13,063 nt of DNA from Hyphomicrobiales bacterium (GCA_003567055.1 PXAW01000133.1:1-13063); one strand, 5' to 3'; positions 1 through 9,410 are shown, counted from the first letter of the stretch. Program-made: numbers and translations. The notes: generated by a model not told the origin, from the sequence alone.

Positions 1-851
1 ACGATGATCTGCTGCCACTGATCGACGATGGTGGGGAAGGCCCCGATGAAGACGCGCACCGCAAGCGCCATCGCCGCCACCTTCGGCGCAGAGGCGAAGA
101 AGGCGGTGACCGGCGTCGGCGCACCCTGATAGACATCCGGCGTCCACATGTGGAACGGCACGGCGGAGACCTTGAAGGCAAGGCCGGCGGCGATGAAGAC
201 GAGACCGAAGATCACACCCGGATTGGCTCCCTCGGCCACGACCGCCGCGATCTCGGGGAAGGAGACCGTCCCGGTGAAACCGTAGACGAGCGAGGAACCG
301 TAGAGCAGCATGCCGGAGGCGAGCGCACCCAGCACGAAATATTTCAGCCCCGCTTCCGTCGAGCGCGCATTGTCGCGATGGAAGGAGGCGATGACATAGG
401 CCGCCAGGCTCTGCAATTCGAGGCCGAGATAGAGCGCGATGAGATCGTTGGCCGAGATCATCACCATCATGCCGATGGCGGCCAGCAGGATCAGCAGCGG
501 ATATTCGAAACGGTCGATCCCCGCACGGCGGAAATGCTCGCGCGACATGGCAAGCGCCACGATCGCCCCGATCAGCACCAGCACCTTCATGAAGCGGGCA
601 AACCCGTCCGTGATGAAGGCATCGGCGAAGGTGACCTGGGTATCGCCCGACATGGTCAGGATGAAGCCGAGGGTAAAGGCCATCAGCGCGATCGCCGCCG
701 CCGTGACGACGCCGGTGGAGCGCTCGCCGCGCAGGGCGCCGTAGAGCACCAGCGCGAGGACGCCGACCGCCATGATGATCTCGGGCAGAGCCGGCCCGAG
801 CTCTGGTACGGCGTAGAGCGGGATCCCGGATGCGGTGGTTTCAACGGGCAT
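1..851 (-). CDS. nuoN: NADH-quinone oxidoreductase subunit N (partial, 3' end outside window)
   Basis: This is an antiporter-like membrane subunit of complex I that forms one of the proton-translocating channels in the inner membrane. The visible part translates to about 283 codons with no stop, starting [20 protein letters not shown]; about 200 C-terminal residues are missing compared with the family's usual length near 480. The expected channel residues are present: Glu145 in [12 protein letters not shown], Lys227 in [19 protein letters not shown] and Lys257 in [10 protein letters not shown], matching E. coli NuoN E133, K217 and K247. The ATG at 849-851 is chosen because a GAGG stands 10 bases upstream, directly at the nuoM stop codon (TGAGG), with a 12-base gap. 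The gene is very likely translationally coupled to nuoM. Identity is certain; only the 3' end is unknown. Confidence 0.97.
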   Translation of the reverse strand, partial: MPVETTASGIPLYAVPELGPALPEIIMAVGVLALVLYGALRGERSTGVVTAAAIALMAFTLGFILTMSGDTQVTFADAFITDGFARFMKVLVLIGAIVALAMSREHFRRAGIDRFEYPLLILLAAIGMMVMISANDLIALYLGLELQSLAAYVIASFHRDNARSTEAGLKYFVLGALASGMLLYGSSLVYGFTGTVSFPEIAAVVAEGANPGVIFGLVFIAAGLAFKVSAVPFHMWTPDVYQGAPTPVTAFFASAPKVAAMALAVRVFIGAFPTIVDQWQQII

Positions 852-863
852 GGCGATCGAACC

Positions 864-2372
864 TCACTGGACCCCGGCCAGCGAAGCGCCGGCCTGGAGA
901 ACGGGATAAGCGTTGGCAAGCAGCGCCTGTGTCGGCGCGGCGAAAGCGTCGAGGATCACCTGCGGCTGCACGCCGTAATAGATGACGAGGATGCCGAGCG
1001 GCGCCAGCAGCAGCACTTCGCGACGATCGAGATCCTGAATCGCCTGCAATTCCGGCTTCACCAGCGGGCCGTTCATCACGCGCCAGTAGAGCCACAGAGC
1101 GTAGCAGGCGGAGAGGATGACGCCGCTCGTGGCGACGAAGGCGACCCAGAAATTGGCCTGGAAGGCGCCGATCAGCGTCAGGAACTCACCCACGAAACCG
1201 GAGGTGCCCGGAAGGCCGACATTGGCCATGGTGAAGAGCAGGAAGGCGACGCCGTAGAGCGGCATCCGATTGACCAGCCCGCCATAGGCCTTGATCTCGC
1301 GGGTGTGCATCCGGTCATAGATCACGCCCACGCACAGGAACAGCGCGCCCGAGATCAGGCCGTGCGAGATCATCTGGAACATCGCCCCCTCGATCCCCTG
1401 CGGGGTGAGGCTGAACAGGCCCATCGTGACGAAGCCCATATGCGCCACCGATGAATAGGCGATGAGCTTCTTCATGTCCTCCTGCATCAGCGCGACGAGG
1501 GAGGTGTAGACGATGGCGATGACCGAAAGCGCGAAGACCATCGGCGCGAAATACATCGACGCGTCGGGGAACATCGGGATCGAGAAGCGGATGAAGCCGT
1601 AGCCGCCCATCTTCAACAGAATTCCGGCCAGGATCACCGAGCCCGCCGTCGGCGCCTCGACGTGGGCATCGGGCAGCCAGGTATGGACCGGCCACATCGG
1701 CATCTTCACCGCGAAGGAGGCGAAGAAGGCCAGCCACAGCCAGGTCTGCAGCGAGACCGGGAAGTCATGCGCGAGCAGCGTCGGGATATCGCTCGTCCCC
1801 GCCTGCCAGTACATGGCGACGACGGCGATCAGCATCAGCACCGAGCCGAGCAGCGTATAGAGGAAGAACTTGAAGCTGGCATAGATGCGCCGCTTGCCGC
1901 CCCAGATCCCGATGATCAGGAACATCGGGATCAGGCCCGCCTCGAAGAAGATGTAGAACAGCACCAGATCGAGCGCCACGAACACGCCGATCATCAGCGC
2001 CTCGAGCACGAGGAAGGCGACCATGTATTCCTTGATGCGCGTCTTGATCGTCTCCCAGGAGGCGAGGATGCAAAACGGCATCAGGAAGGTGGTGAGCAGC
2101 ACGAAGGGCAGCGAGAACCCGTCCACGCCGAGCGTGAACCGCGTCGTCTCCATCAGCCAGGCATGCGATTCCACCAGCTGGAAATCCGGGCTGCCCGTAT
2201 CGAACCGCGCCCAGGCCACCAGCGAGAGCAGGAAGGTGACGATCGTCGTCGCCAGCGCCGCCCAGCGCGCATTGTTGCGGATCGCAGCCTCGTCCCCGCG
2301 CAGGGTGAGGATGAAGGCCGCGCCGATCAGCGGCAGGATCAGAAGCCCGGAGAGAATACCGAAGCCGAACAT
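864..2372 (-). CDS. nuoM: NADH-quinone oxidoreductase subunit M
   Basis: This is a 502-residue antiporter-like proton channel of the complex I membrane arm, close to the 509 residues of E. coli NuoM. Many transmembrane helices are visible from residue 5 onward. Key residues are all intact: Glu144 in [11 protein letters not shown], Lys223 in [20 protein letters not shown], Lys254 in [11 protein letters not shown], His311 in SVAHMGFV, His337 in [12 protein letters not shown] and Glu396 in SGFVGEF. They correspond to E. coli E144, K234, K265, H322, H348 and E407. The start overlaps the nuoL stop by one base (TGATG), the classic arrangement for termination-reinitiation, with a G-rich stretch inside the nuoL end serving as a weak ribosome binding site. 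nuoN follows after 12 bases. Nothing looks damaged or unusual. Confidence 0.98.
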   Translation of the reverse strand: MFGFGILSGLLILPLIGAAFILTLRGDEAAIRNNARWAALATTIVTFLLSLVAWARFDTGSPDFQLVESHAWLMETTRFTLGVDGFSLPFVLLTTFLMPFCILASWETIKTRIKEYMVAFLVLEALMIGVFVALDLVLFYIFFEAGLIPMFLIIGIWGGKRRIYASFKFFLYTLLGSVLMLIAVVAMYWQAGTSDIPTLLAHDFPVSLQTWLWLAFFASFAVKMPMWPVHTWLPDAHVEAPTAGSVILAGILLKMGGYGFIRFSIPMFPDASMYFAPMVFALSVIAIVYTSLVALMQEDMKKLIAYSSVAHMGFVTMGLFSLTPQGIEGAMFQMISHGLISGALFLCVGVIYDRMHTREIKAYGGLVNRMPLYGVAFLLFTMANVGLPGTSGFVGEFLTLIGAFQANFWVAFVATSGVILSACYALWLYWRVMNGPLVKPELQAIQDLDRREVLLLAPLGILVIYYGVQPQVILDAFAAPTQALLANAYPVLQAGASLAGVQ

Positions 2373-4387
2373 CAGCGGGCCCCCGCGATCAGATACCAGG
2401 TCACCAGCGCGGCGACACCGACGAGCATGGTGAATGCGTAGTGGTAGACGTAGCCGGTCTGCAGCCGCACCACCCAGGAGGTGGTGTCGAGCACCCGGGC
2501 GGAGATGCCGTCAGGCCCCATCCCGTCGATGATCTTGCCGTCGCCAGTGCGCCACAGGAACTGCCCGAGCCGCTTGGCCGGCCGCACGAAGATGATGTCG
2601 TAGAGCTCGTCGAAATACCACTTGTTGAGCAGGAAGCGGTAGAGCATCGGCTGCTCCTGCGCGATGCGCGCCGGCACCGAGGTGTCGCGCACATACATCC
2701 AGTAGGCGAGGCCGAAGCCGATCGCCATCATCACGAAGGGCGACCACACGACCCAGGCCGGCACATAGTGCAGATCGACGAGGATGGTGTTGTCGGGGCG
2801 GGTGTAGAGCGCGTCGCCCCAGAAGGCCTCGTAGCCGTCACCCACGAAGACGCCCTTGAAGAGGAAGCCGGCGACCAGCGCGCCGATGGCGAGCAGGATC
2901 AGCGGGATCATCATCACCGGCGGGCTCTCATGCGGCTTGTGATCATGGTGATGCCCGTGATCATCGGCATGCGTGGCGTCCCCATGACCCGAATCGCCAT
3001 GCGTGGCGTGACCATGCCCCGCGCCCCAGCGCGCCTTGCCGGCGAAGGTCATGAAGAACAGGCGCCAGGAATAGAAGGAGGTGAACAAGGCCGCCACGAC
3101 CGTCGCGACGAATGCGACATCCGACATCCCCGCAGTCGACGCATAGGCCGCCTCGATGATCGCATCCTTGGAATAATAGCCCGCCGTGAACGGGAAGCCC
3201 GTCAGCGCGATCGTGCCGATCACCATCATCAGCGCGGTGAGCGGGATCACCTTGCCGAGGCCGCCCATGTTGCGCATGTCCTGCTCGTGATGCATCGCGT
3301 GGATCACCGAGCCGGCGCCGAGGAACAGCAGCGCCTTGAAGAAGGCATGCGTGAACAGGTGGAACATGCCCACGCTATAGGCGCCCAGCCCCATGGCGAC
3401 GAACATGTAGCCGGGTTGCGAGCAGGTCGAATAGGCGATGACGCGCTTGATGTCGTTCTGGACGAGCCCCACCGTCGCGGCGAAGAAGGCCGTCAGCGCG
3501 CCGATGCCGGTGACGACGACGAGCGCCGTCGGGGCATATTCGAACAGCGGCGACATCCGCGCCACGAGGAAGACACCGGCGGTGACCATGGTCGCGGCAT
3601 GGATCAGCGCGGAGACCGGCGTCGGGCCCTCCATCGCGTCGGGCAGCCAGGTATGCAGCAGGAACTGCGCCGACTTGCCCATCGCACCCATGAACAGCAG
3701 CAGGCAGGCCAGCGTCAGCGTGCCCTGCGCATCGAGCCCGAGGAAGCTGAAGCCCTCACCCGCCTCGCCGGTGGCGAAGGCCTCGACCTGCGGGAAGATG
3801 ACATCGAAGCTGGTGGAGCCGAAGAGGTAGAAGACGAGGAAGATGCCGAGCGCGAAGCCGAAATCGCCGACGCGGTTGACGACGAAGGCCTTCATCGCCG
3901 CCGCATTGGCCGATTCCTTCTGATACCAGAAGCCGATCAGCAGGTAGCTCGCGAGCCCCACGCCTTCCCAGCCGAAGAACATCTGCACCAGATTGTCGGA
4001 CGTCACCAGCATCAGCATGGCGAAGGTGAACAGGGACAGATAGGCGAAGAAGCGCGAGCGCGACGGGTCCTCGTGCATGTAGCCCATGGAATAGAGGTGC
4101 ACGAGCGCCGAGACGCTGTTCACCACCACGAGCATCACCACGGTGAGCGCGTCGATACGCAGCGCCCAGTCCACGGCGAGATCGCCCGAGACCATCCAGT
4201 TGGCGATGCGCACCGTGGTGCCCCCGTCCCCGTAACCGACGGAGAACAGGGCGACCCATGAGAGCAGCGCCGATATCGCGACGAAGGAGGTCGTCACGAT
4301 CTCGCTCGGGCGCGGCCCGATCATGCGGCCGAAAATGCCCGCAATGAGGAAGCCGAGAAGCGGCAGGAAGACGATCGCGTGATACAT
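2372..4387 (-). CDS. nuoL: NADH-quinone oxidoreductase subunit L, with His-rich loop
   Basis: This is the distal antiporter-like proton channel of complex I, which also carries the long lateral helix and its anchor helix near the C terminus. At 671 residues it is longer than E. coli NuoL (613), partly because of a loop rich in His at residues 457-486. Channel residues are intact: Glu141 in [14 protein letters not shown], Asp175 in NRVGDFG, Lys238 in [19 protein letters not shown], His263 in [13 protein letters not shown], His347 and Lys351 in [12 protein letters not shown], and Lys407 in YYSKDAI. One oddity is SQPGY at 323-327, where an aliphatic residue (SQLGY or SQIGY) is usual. The start follows the nuoK stop by 12 bases, with AAGGGG overlapping that TAA. 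The stop overlaps the nuoM start by one base. Confidence 0.98.
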   Translation of the reverse strand: MYHAIVFLPLLGFLIAGIFGRMIGPRPSEIVTTSFVAISALLSWVALFSVGYGDGGTTVRIANWMVSGDLAVDWALRIDALTVVMLVVVNSVSALVHLYSMGYMHEDPSRSRFFAYLSLFTFAMLMLVTSDNLVQMFFGWEGVGLASYLLIGFWYQKESANAAAMKAFVVNRVGDFGFALGIFLVFYLFGSTSFDVIFPQVEAFATGEAGEGFSFLGLDAQGTLTLACLLLFMGAMGKSAQFLLHTWLPDAMEGPTPVSALIHAATMVTAGVFLVARMSPLFEYAPTALVVVTGIGALTAFFAATVGLVQNDIKRVIAYSTCSQPGYMFVAMGLGAYSVGMFHLFTHAFFKALLFLGAGSVIHAMHHEQDMRNMGGLGKVIPLTALMMVIGTIALTGFPFTAGYYSKDAIIEAAYASTAGMSDVAFVATVVAALFTSFYSWRLFFMTFAGKARWGAGHGHATHGDSGHGDATHADDHGHHHDHKPHESPPVMMIPLILLAIGALVAGFLFKGVFVGDGYEAFWGDALYTRPDNTILVDLHYVPAWVVWSPFVMMAIGFGLAYWMYVRDTSVPARIAQEQPMLYRFLLNKWYFDELYDIIFVRPAKRLGQFLWRTGDGKIIDGMGPDGISARVLDTTSWVVRLQTGYVYHYAFTMLVGVAALVTWYLIAGAR
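2960..3019 (-). repeat. Imperfect 30-base tandem duplication inside nuoL (His-rich loop)
   Basis: Two adjacent 30-base units (2960-2989 and 2990-3019) agree at 23 of 30 positions by eye and share the exact core catgcgtggcgt (2968-2979 and 2998-3009). They encode [10 protein letters not shown] followed by [10 protein letters not shown], NuoL residues 457-476, and are continued by a further His-rich run to residue 486. The period is a multiple of three, so the reading frame is kept. It looks like a loop that grew by in-frame duplication. Confidence 0.7.
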
Positions 4388-4399
4388 CGTGGACGCCCC

Positions 4400-4705
4400 T
4401 TAGCCCTTCATCGTGTTGATGTCTTCCACCGCGATGGTGCCGCGGTTGCGGAAGAAGATGACGAGGATCGCCAGCCCGATCGCCGCTTCGGCGGCGGCGA
4501 CGGTCAGCACGAACAGGGCGAAGACCTGGCCGACGATGTCGTTCAGATAGCTCGAGAACGCGACCAGGTTGATATTCACCGACAGCAGAATCAGCTCGAT
4601 CGACATCAGGATGACGATCACGTTCTTGCGGTTGATGAAGATCCCGAAGACGCCCAGCGTGAACAGGATCGCCGCCAGCGTGAGGAAATGGACCAGGGTG
4701 ATCAT
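4400..4705 (-). CDS. nuoK: NADH-quinone oxidoreductase subunit K
   Basis: This is a small three-helix membrane subunit of complex I, homologous to MrpC/ND4L, that helps form the proton path between the quinone site and the antiporter subunits. It is 101 residues, normal for the family. Helices lie near residues 3-22, 28-50 and 58-85. The two conserved buried acids are Glu37 in [12 protein letters not shown] and Glu73 in [12 protein letters not shown], matching E. coli E36 and E72. The ATG at 4703-4705 lies 12 bases after the nuoJ stop in the arrangement TAAGGAG, so the ribosome binding site overlaps that stop codon. nuoL follows after another 12-base gap. It is certain by sequence and position. 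Confidence 0.98.
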   Translation of the reverse strand: MITLVHFLTLAAILFTLGVFGIFINRKNVIVILMSIELILLSVNINLVAFSSYLNDIVGQVFALFVLTVAAAEAAIGLAILVIFFRNRGTIAVEDINTMKG

Positions 4706-4717
4706 CGCATCGGCTCC

Positions 4718-5329
<612 letters not shown>

Positions 5330-5369
5330 GCGCTTTCGCTCGAAGCCTGTTGCGGTGGCTTGTCAGGTT

Positions 5370-5391
5370 CCGCCCGCATGGGTGCGGGCGG
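5370..5391 (-). promoter_or_regulatory. Strong stem-loop in the nuoI-nuoJ gap, nuoJ leader
   Basis: A perfect 9-base inverted repeat with a 4-base loop, read on the minus strand as CCGCCCGCA-CCCA-TGCGGGCGG. Flanking CAGG and CCTG can extend the stem past a two-base bulge. No run of T follows on the transcribed strand, so it is a poor intrinsic terminator. It lies about 40 bases before the nuoJ start. Plausible roles, all inferred, are an RNA processing or stability element dividing the long transcript, or a 5' stabilising hairpin of a nuoJ-initiated transcript. Confidence 0.55.
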
Positions 5392-5395
5392 CCTG

Positions 5396-5424
5396 TCTAT
5401 AGACCCCGTTTCGCGACCGCACAA
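5396..5424 (-). promoter_or_regulatory. Weak candidate promoter upstream of nuoJ
   Basis: On the minus strand TTGTGC (5419-5424) and TATAGA (5396-5401) are separated by exactly 17 bases. They match 3 of 6 and 4 of 6 positions of the general sigma-70 consensus. The -10-like element lies inside the 8-base palindrome tctataga. The predicted start of transcription would fall at the edge of the stem-loop at 5370-5391. In GC-rich DNA such a match can arise by chance, so this is only a candidate. Confidence 0.15.
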
Positions 5425-5503
5425 CCCGTGTCCGGCCAAACCCGGCAACCATCCCGAACAAACGCCCCCCATGCGGGCCCCGGCCGGTCACCATGAAGAA
5501 TGC

Positions 5504-6004
5504 TCAGCGATACGGCGCATCCATCGCCAGATTGCGCGCGATCTCGCGCTCCCAGCGATCACCGTTATCGAGCAGCTTCTGCTTGTCGTAGAGCAGCTCT
5601 TCGCGCGTCTCCACGGAAAATTCGATATTCGGACCCTCGACGATGGCATCCACCGGGCAGGCCTCCTGGCACATGCCGCAATAGATGCACTTCACCATGT
5701 CGATGTCGTAGCGGGTGGTGCGCCGCGTCCCGTCATTGCGGCGCGGACCGGCCTCGATGGTGATGGCCTGGGCCGGGCAGATCGCCTCGCAGAGCTTGCA
5801 GGCGATGCAGCGCTCCTCGCCGTTGGGATAGCGCCGCAGCGCGTGCTCCCCGCGAAAGCGCGGCGATGTGGGATTCTTCTCGAAGGGGTAATTGATCGTC
5901 GCCTTCGGCTTGAAGAAATACCGCAGCGCCAGAAGAAAGCCGGAGACGAACTCCTTCAGGAGGATCGCCTTCGCGGCCTGATCGAGCCTCATAGCCTTCT
6001 CCAT
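5504..6004 (-). CDS. nuoI: NADH-quinone oxidoreductase subunit I (two [4Fe-4S] clusters)
   Basis: This is the ferredoxin-like peripheral subunit that carries clusters N6a and N6b and passes electrons from NuoG towards N2 and quinone. With the chosen start it is 166 residues, in line with about 163 for alphaproteobacterial homologues. An amphipathic N-terminal part (residues 8-30) contacts the membrane arm. Two ferredoxin motifs are complete: [12 protein letters not shown] (Cys66, 69, 72, 76) and [12 protein letters not shown] (Cys106, 109, 112, 116). The frame is open further upstream to 6076, but that would overlap the preceding gene. The ATG at 6002-6004 has GGAG six bases upstream, overlapping the neighbour's stop (TGAGGAG). 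A second ATG at 5990-5992 (MRLDQAAK) also has GGAG six bases upstream and is the main alternative. Confidence 0.97.
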   Translation of the reverse strand: MEKAMRLDQAAKAILLKEFVSGFLLALRYFFKPKATINYPFEKNPTSPRFRGEHALRRYPNGEERCIACKLCEAICPAQAITIEAGPRRNDGTRRTTRYDIDMVKCIYCGMCQEACPVDAIVEGPNIEFSVETREELLYDKQKLLDNGDRWEREIARNLAMDAPYR

Positions 6005-6014
6005 GACCCACTCC

Positions 6015-6272
6015 TCATTCGAACATGGTCGACACGGTGGTGCCGAAGAAATAACCGATGATGGGAAACGCGACATACATGTTCATGCCGAGGGAAAACC
6101 GGAACCACCAGATCCGACGCTCATAATCGGCCTTCTCGGCGGGGGTCGTCGACTTGTCGGTCTCCCGCAGCTTCGCAGTGAGAAAGCCACCCAAAACCCT
6201 GAAATTGACCATGGCGATCAGGAAGCCGATCGCGGCCCCGATCATGCCCGCCGGTGAAATCCAGTCGATCAA
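6015..6272 (-). CDS. Small two-helix membrane protein of unknown function between nuoH and nuoI
   Basis: I do not recognise this protein. It has 85 residues. Two hydrophobic segments are visible, near residues 8-30 ([18 protein letters not shown]) and 55-79 ([19 protein letters not shown]), joined by a charged loop at about 34-53 ([20 protein letters not shown]). No Cys or metal motif is present. The start is TTG at 6270-6272: a perfect AGGAGG (6278-6283) lies five bases upstream, and the gap to the nuoH stop is 12 bases, as at other junctions of this operon. The first internal ATG (codon 10) lacks a comparable site. The stop overlaps the ribosome binding site of nuoI. Coupling on both sides argues that it is really translated and made together with complex I. 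A role as an accessory or assembly subunit is inference from position only. Confidence 0.8.
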   Translation of the reverse strand: MIDWISPAGMIGAAIGFLIAMVNFRVLGGFLTAKLRETDKSTTPAEKADYERRIWWFRFSLGMNMYVAFPIIGYFFGTTVSTMFE

Positions 6273-6277
6273 GCCAC

Positions 6278-6283
6278 CCTCCT
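6278..6283 (-). promoter_or_regulatory. Consensus ribosome binding site deciding a TTG start
   Basis: AGGAGG on the minus strand, five bases before the TTG at 6270-6272 and just after the nuoH stop (TAAGAGGAGG). It is the strongest ribosome binding site in the window and is the main reason for accepting the TTG rather than the internal ATG at 6243-6245 as the start of the small gene. Confidence 0.8.
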
Positions 6284-6284
6284 C

Positions 6285-7304
6285 TTACTGCGCACCCGGC
6301 GCCCAGCCGGTCAGCTGCAGGACGCCGGCCACGATCACCACGGCGGCGAGCGAGATCGGCAGGAACACCTTCCAGCCCAGCCGCATCAGCTGGTCATAGC
6401 GGTACCGCGGCACGAAGGCCTTGGTCATCGCGAACATGTAGAAGCACAGGCACATCTTCAGGACGAACCAGACCGGCCCCGGCACCCAGGTGAAGGGCGC
6501 GAACGGGATCGGCGACAGCCAGCCGCCGAGGAACAGGATCGTCATCAGCGCACACATGGTCATGATGGCCACGTATTCGCCGAGCATGAAGAGCAGGTAC
6601 GGCGTGGAGGAATATTCCACCATGAAGCCGGCCACGAGCTCCGATTCGGCCTCCGGCAGATCGAAGGGCGGGCGATTCGTCTCCGCCAGCGCCGAGATCA
6701 GGAAGATCACGAACATCGGGAAGAGCGGCAGCCAGAACCAGCCGAGAATGCCCCAGGCACTGTCCTGCGCCAGAACGATCTGCGTCAGATTGAGCGAGCC
6801 CACGCAGAGCAGCACGGTGATGATCACGAAGCCGATGGAGACCTCGTAGGAGACCATCTGCGCCGCCGAGCGCAGCGCGCCGAGGAAGGCGTATTTCGAA
6901 TTCGAGGCCCAGCCGCCCATGATCACGCCATAGACCTGCAGCGAAGAGACGGCGAAGACGAACAGGATCCCGACATTGATATCGGCGATCGCCCAGCCCT
7001 CATTGACCGGAATCACCGCCCAGGCCGCCAGCGCCAGCACCACCAGGATGAAGGGTGCGAGCAGGAACAGGCCCTTGTTGGCGCCCGCCGGAATCACAGG
7101 CTCCTTGAGCACGAATTTGAGCAGATCCGCGAAACTCTGCAACAGCCCCCAGGGCCCGACCACATTGGGCCCCCGGCGCAGCTGCACCGCCGCCCAGACC
7201 TTGCGGTCGGCATAGAGGATATAGGCGATGAAGACGAGCAGCGAGACCATCAAGACGAGGCTCTTGAAGGCGATGAGCAGCACGGTGAGGAGAATTTCCG
7301 GCAT
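6285..7304 (-). CDS. nuoH: NADH-quinone oxidoreductase subunit H
   Basis: This is the ND1-like membrane subunit that, with NuoB and NuoD, builds the quinone-binding tunnel and links it to the proton path. It is 339 residues with eight predicted helices, normal for alphaproteobacteria. Signatures include [20 protein letters not shown] (residues 32-51), [13 protein letters not shown] (66-78), [20 protein letters not shown] (134-153), and the acidic loop [19 protein letters not shown] (205-223) with Glu208, Asp215, Glu218, Glu220 and Glu222; [17 protein letters not shown] follows at 300-316. The position usually written ERK is DRK here, as I recall for other alphaproteobacteria. The ATG at 7302-7304 comes 24 bases after the nuoG stop and has only a weak ribosome binding site. 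The stop is followed immediately by the AGGAGG of the next small gene. Confidence 0.98.
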   Translation of the reverse strand: MPEILLTVLLIAFKSLVLMVSLLVFIAYILYADRKVWAAVQLRRGPNVVGPWGLLQSFADLLKFVLKEPVIPAGANKGLFLLAPFILVVLALAAWAVIPVNEGWAIADINVGILFVFAVSSLQVYGVIMGGWASNSKYAFLGALRSAAQMVSYEVSIGFVIITVLLCVGSLNLTQIVLAQDSAWGILGWFWLPLFPMFVIFLISALAETNRPPFDLPEAESELVAGFMVEYSSTPYLLFMLGEYVAIMTMCALMTILFLGGWLSPIPFAPFTWVPGPVWFVLKMCLCFYMFAMTKAFVPRYRYDQLMRLGWKVFLPISLAAVVIVAGVLQLTGWAPGAQ

Positions 7305-7328
7305 GATGATTGTGTCCCGTATCCTGGC

Positions 7329-9410
7329 TCACTCGGCCGCTTCGCGGCTCTCCCCGGCGGCAAGCGCCGAGCATTCCGCCATGATCGCGGATGCGCGCGC
7401 GATCGGGTTGGTCAGGTAGAAGTCCTTGACCGGGCTCGCAAACGGCGCATCCCCCGGCTTGCCCTTCAGCCCGGCCGCAGCCTTGACCGCCGCCGCCACG
7501 TCGCTTTGCGCAATCGCATCGACTGAAGCCATATGCGGATATGCGGCATACAGCTTTTCGCGCAGCTGCGCCAGATTGTCGAAGGGCAATTTGTGACCGA
7601 GCTGATCGGACAGGGCACGCAGGATGGCCCAGTCCTCGCGGGCATCGCCGGGCGGGAAGGCCGCGCGGTTGGCGATCTGCACCCGCCCCTCCGTATTGAC
7701 GAAGGTGCCCGATTTCTCGGTATAGGTCGCGCCCGGCAGGATCACGTCGGCGCGATGCGCACCGCGATCACCATGCGTACCCTGATAGATCACGAAGGCA
7801 CCGGGCGGGATGGCGATCTCGTCGGCGCCGAGCAGGAACAGCACGTCGAGCGCGCCTTCGCCGGCCATCGCCTGCGCATCGAGGCCGCCCTCGCCCGGCA
7901 CGAAACCGAGATCGAGCGCGCCGACGCGGGCAGCTGCCGTGTGCAGCACGTTGAAGCCGTTCCAGTCATCGGTGACGGCACCGACCGTCTCCGCCGCCTT
8001 GGCGGCGAGCGCCATGATCGCCGCCCCGTCCTCGCGCATCAGCGCGCCCTGGCCGAGGATGATCAGCGGACGCTCTGCCTCGCTCAGGACCTTCGCGAAG
8101 GGATGCTTGCCGGAGGCGATATCGGCCAGAGTGTCCGGGCCGGCGCCGAGATAATCGTAATCATAGGTCAGATCGGCCTTCTCGCCGATCACGCCGATCG
8201 GCGGCGGGCCCATGCGGAAGCGCTTGCGGATGCGCACATTCACCAGCGAAGCCTCGATACGCGGGTTGGAGCCCACGATCAGGATGGCATCCGCCTCCTC
8301 GATCCCCTCGATGGTCGAATTGAACACGTATGACCCACGCCCCAGAGCCGGATCGAGGGCCGCGCCGTCCTGGCGGGCGTCGAGATTGGCCACGCCGAGC
8401 GACGTCATCAGCTCCTTGAGCGCGTAGATCTCCTCCACCGCCGGCAGATCGCCGACAATGGCGCCAATGCACTCGGGGCTGGCCGCGCCGACGGCCTTGG
8501 CGATGGCGCCGAACGCCTCCTGCCAGGAAGCGGGGCGCAGCTTGCCGTTCTCGCGCACGTAAGGCCTGTCGAGGCGCTGGCGGCGCAGGCCGTCAATGAT
8601 GTGGCGGGTTTTATCCGTGATCCACTCCTCGTTGATCGCCTCGTTGACGCGCGGCAGGATGCGCATCACCTCGCGACCACGCGAATCGACCCGGATGGCA
8701 GAGCCCACCGCATCCATCACATCCACCGATTCGGTCTTGGTCATCTCCCAGGGCCGCGCCGTATAGGCATAGGGCTTGGAGGTGAGCGCGCCGACCGGGC
8801 AGAGATCGGCGACGCAGCTCTGCAGCTCCGAGCCCATCGCCTTTTCGAGATAGGTGGTGATCTCCATATCCTCGCCGCGCCCGATGGCGCCGAGATCCGG
8901 CACGCCGGCAACCTCGGTGGCGAAGCGCACGCAGCGGGTGCAGTGGATGCAGCGATTCATCCAGGTCTTCACCAGCGGGCCGATATACTTGTCCTCGACG
9001 GCGCGCTTGTTCTCGTGGAAGCGGCTCGAATCGACGCCATAGGCCATGGCCTGGTCCTGCAGATCGCACTCGCCGCCCTGATCGCAGATCGGGCAGTCGA
9101 GCGGATGGTTGATCAGCAGGAATTCCATCACGCCCTCGCGGGCCTTCTTCACCGTCGGCGACCTGGTCGAAATCTCCGGCGGCTCGCCATTGGGGCCGGG
9201 GCGGCAATCGCGCACGCCCCAGGCGCAGCTCGCGATCGGCTTGGGCGCGCCCTTGATCTCGACAAGGCACATGCGGCAATTGCCGGCGACCGAGAGGCGC
9301 TCGTGGAAGCAGAAGCGCGGGATCTCGGCGCCCGCCTCCTCACACGCCTGAAGCAGCGTGTATTCGGCCGGGACGTCGATTTCTTTGCCGTCGACGATGA
9401 GTTTGGTCAT
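7329..9410 (-). CDS. nuoG: NADH-quinone oxidoreductase subunit G
   Basis: This is the large Fe-S subunit of the NADH-oxidising arm, 693 residues. The N-terminal [2Fe-2S] domain (N1b) has Cys34, Cys45, Cys48 and Cys62. Next come the His-Cys3 site of N5 in NHPLDCPICDQGGECDLQDQ (His102, Cys106, Cys109, Cys115) and the N4 site CIHCTRC (Cys154, 157, 160) with Cys204 in DLCPVGAL. From about residue 217 a molybdopterin-oxidoreductase-like domain follows; it lacks the extra N7 cluster motif found in E. coli NuoG and has no known catalytic role in complex I. The ATG at 9408-9410 has AGGA about 11 bases upstream in a 54-base gap after nuoF. SCAWGVRDC at 61-69 has a Trp and an additional Cys69 beside the cluster ligand Cys62, a mild variation. 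Confidence 0.98.
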   Translation of the reverse strand: MTKLIVDGKEIDVPAEYTLLQACEEAGAEIPRFCFHERLSVAGNCRMCLVEIKGAPKPIASCAWGVRDCRPGPNGEPPEISTRSPTVKKAREGVMEFLLINHPLDCPICDQGGECDLQDQAMAYGVDSSRFHENKRAVEDKYIGPLVKTWMNRCIHCTRCVRFATEVAGVPDLGAIGRGEDMEITTYLEKAMGSELQSCVADLCPVGALTSKPYAYTARPWEMTKTESVDVMDAVGSAIRVDSRGREVMRILPRVNEAINEEWITDKTRHIIDGLRRQRLDRPYVRENGKLRPASWQEAFGAIAKAVGAASPECIGAIVGDLPAVEEIYALKELMTSLGVANLDARQDGAALDPALGRGSYVFNSTIEGIEEADAILIVGSNPRIEASLVNVRIRKRFRMGPPPIGVIGEKADLTYDYDYLGAGPDTLADIASGKHPFAKVLSEAERPLIILGQGALMREDGAAIMALAAKAAETVGAVTDDWNGFNVLHTAAARVGALDLGFVPGEGGLDAQAMAGEGALDVLFLLGADEIAIPPGAFVIYQGTHGDRGAHRADVILPGATYTEKSGTFVNTEGRVQIANRAAFPPGDAREDWAILRALSDQLGHKLPFDNLAQLREKLYAAYPHMASVDAIAQSDVAAAVKAAAGLKGKPGDAPFASPVKDFYLTNPIARASAIMAECSALAAGESREAAE

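Noticed and set aside
2441..4261. 606-codon plus-strand open frame opposite nuoL
   Set aside because: Composition is dominated by His, Arg, Glu and Asp, the antisense of a hydrophobic GC-rich gene. No domain is seen, and nuoL is unambiguous.
5370..5391. Intrinsic terminator after nuoI
   Set aside because: The stem is strong but no T-run follows on the transcribed strand, and operon genes continue directly downstream.
5363..5494. 43-codon open frame on the minus strand in the nuoI-nuoJ gap
   Set aside because: It has no ribosome binding site before the ATG, uses many GGG and CGG codons unlike the neighbours, has no recognisable features and runs through the stem-loop. It is more likely leader sequence.
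6005..6076. Extended start for nuoI at 6076 (24 extra residues)
   Set aside because: It would overlap the end of the upstream small gene, the added residues ([13 protein letters not shown]) do not resemble NuoI, and a good ribosome binding site stands before the ATG at 6004.
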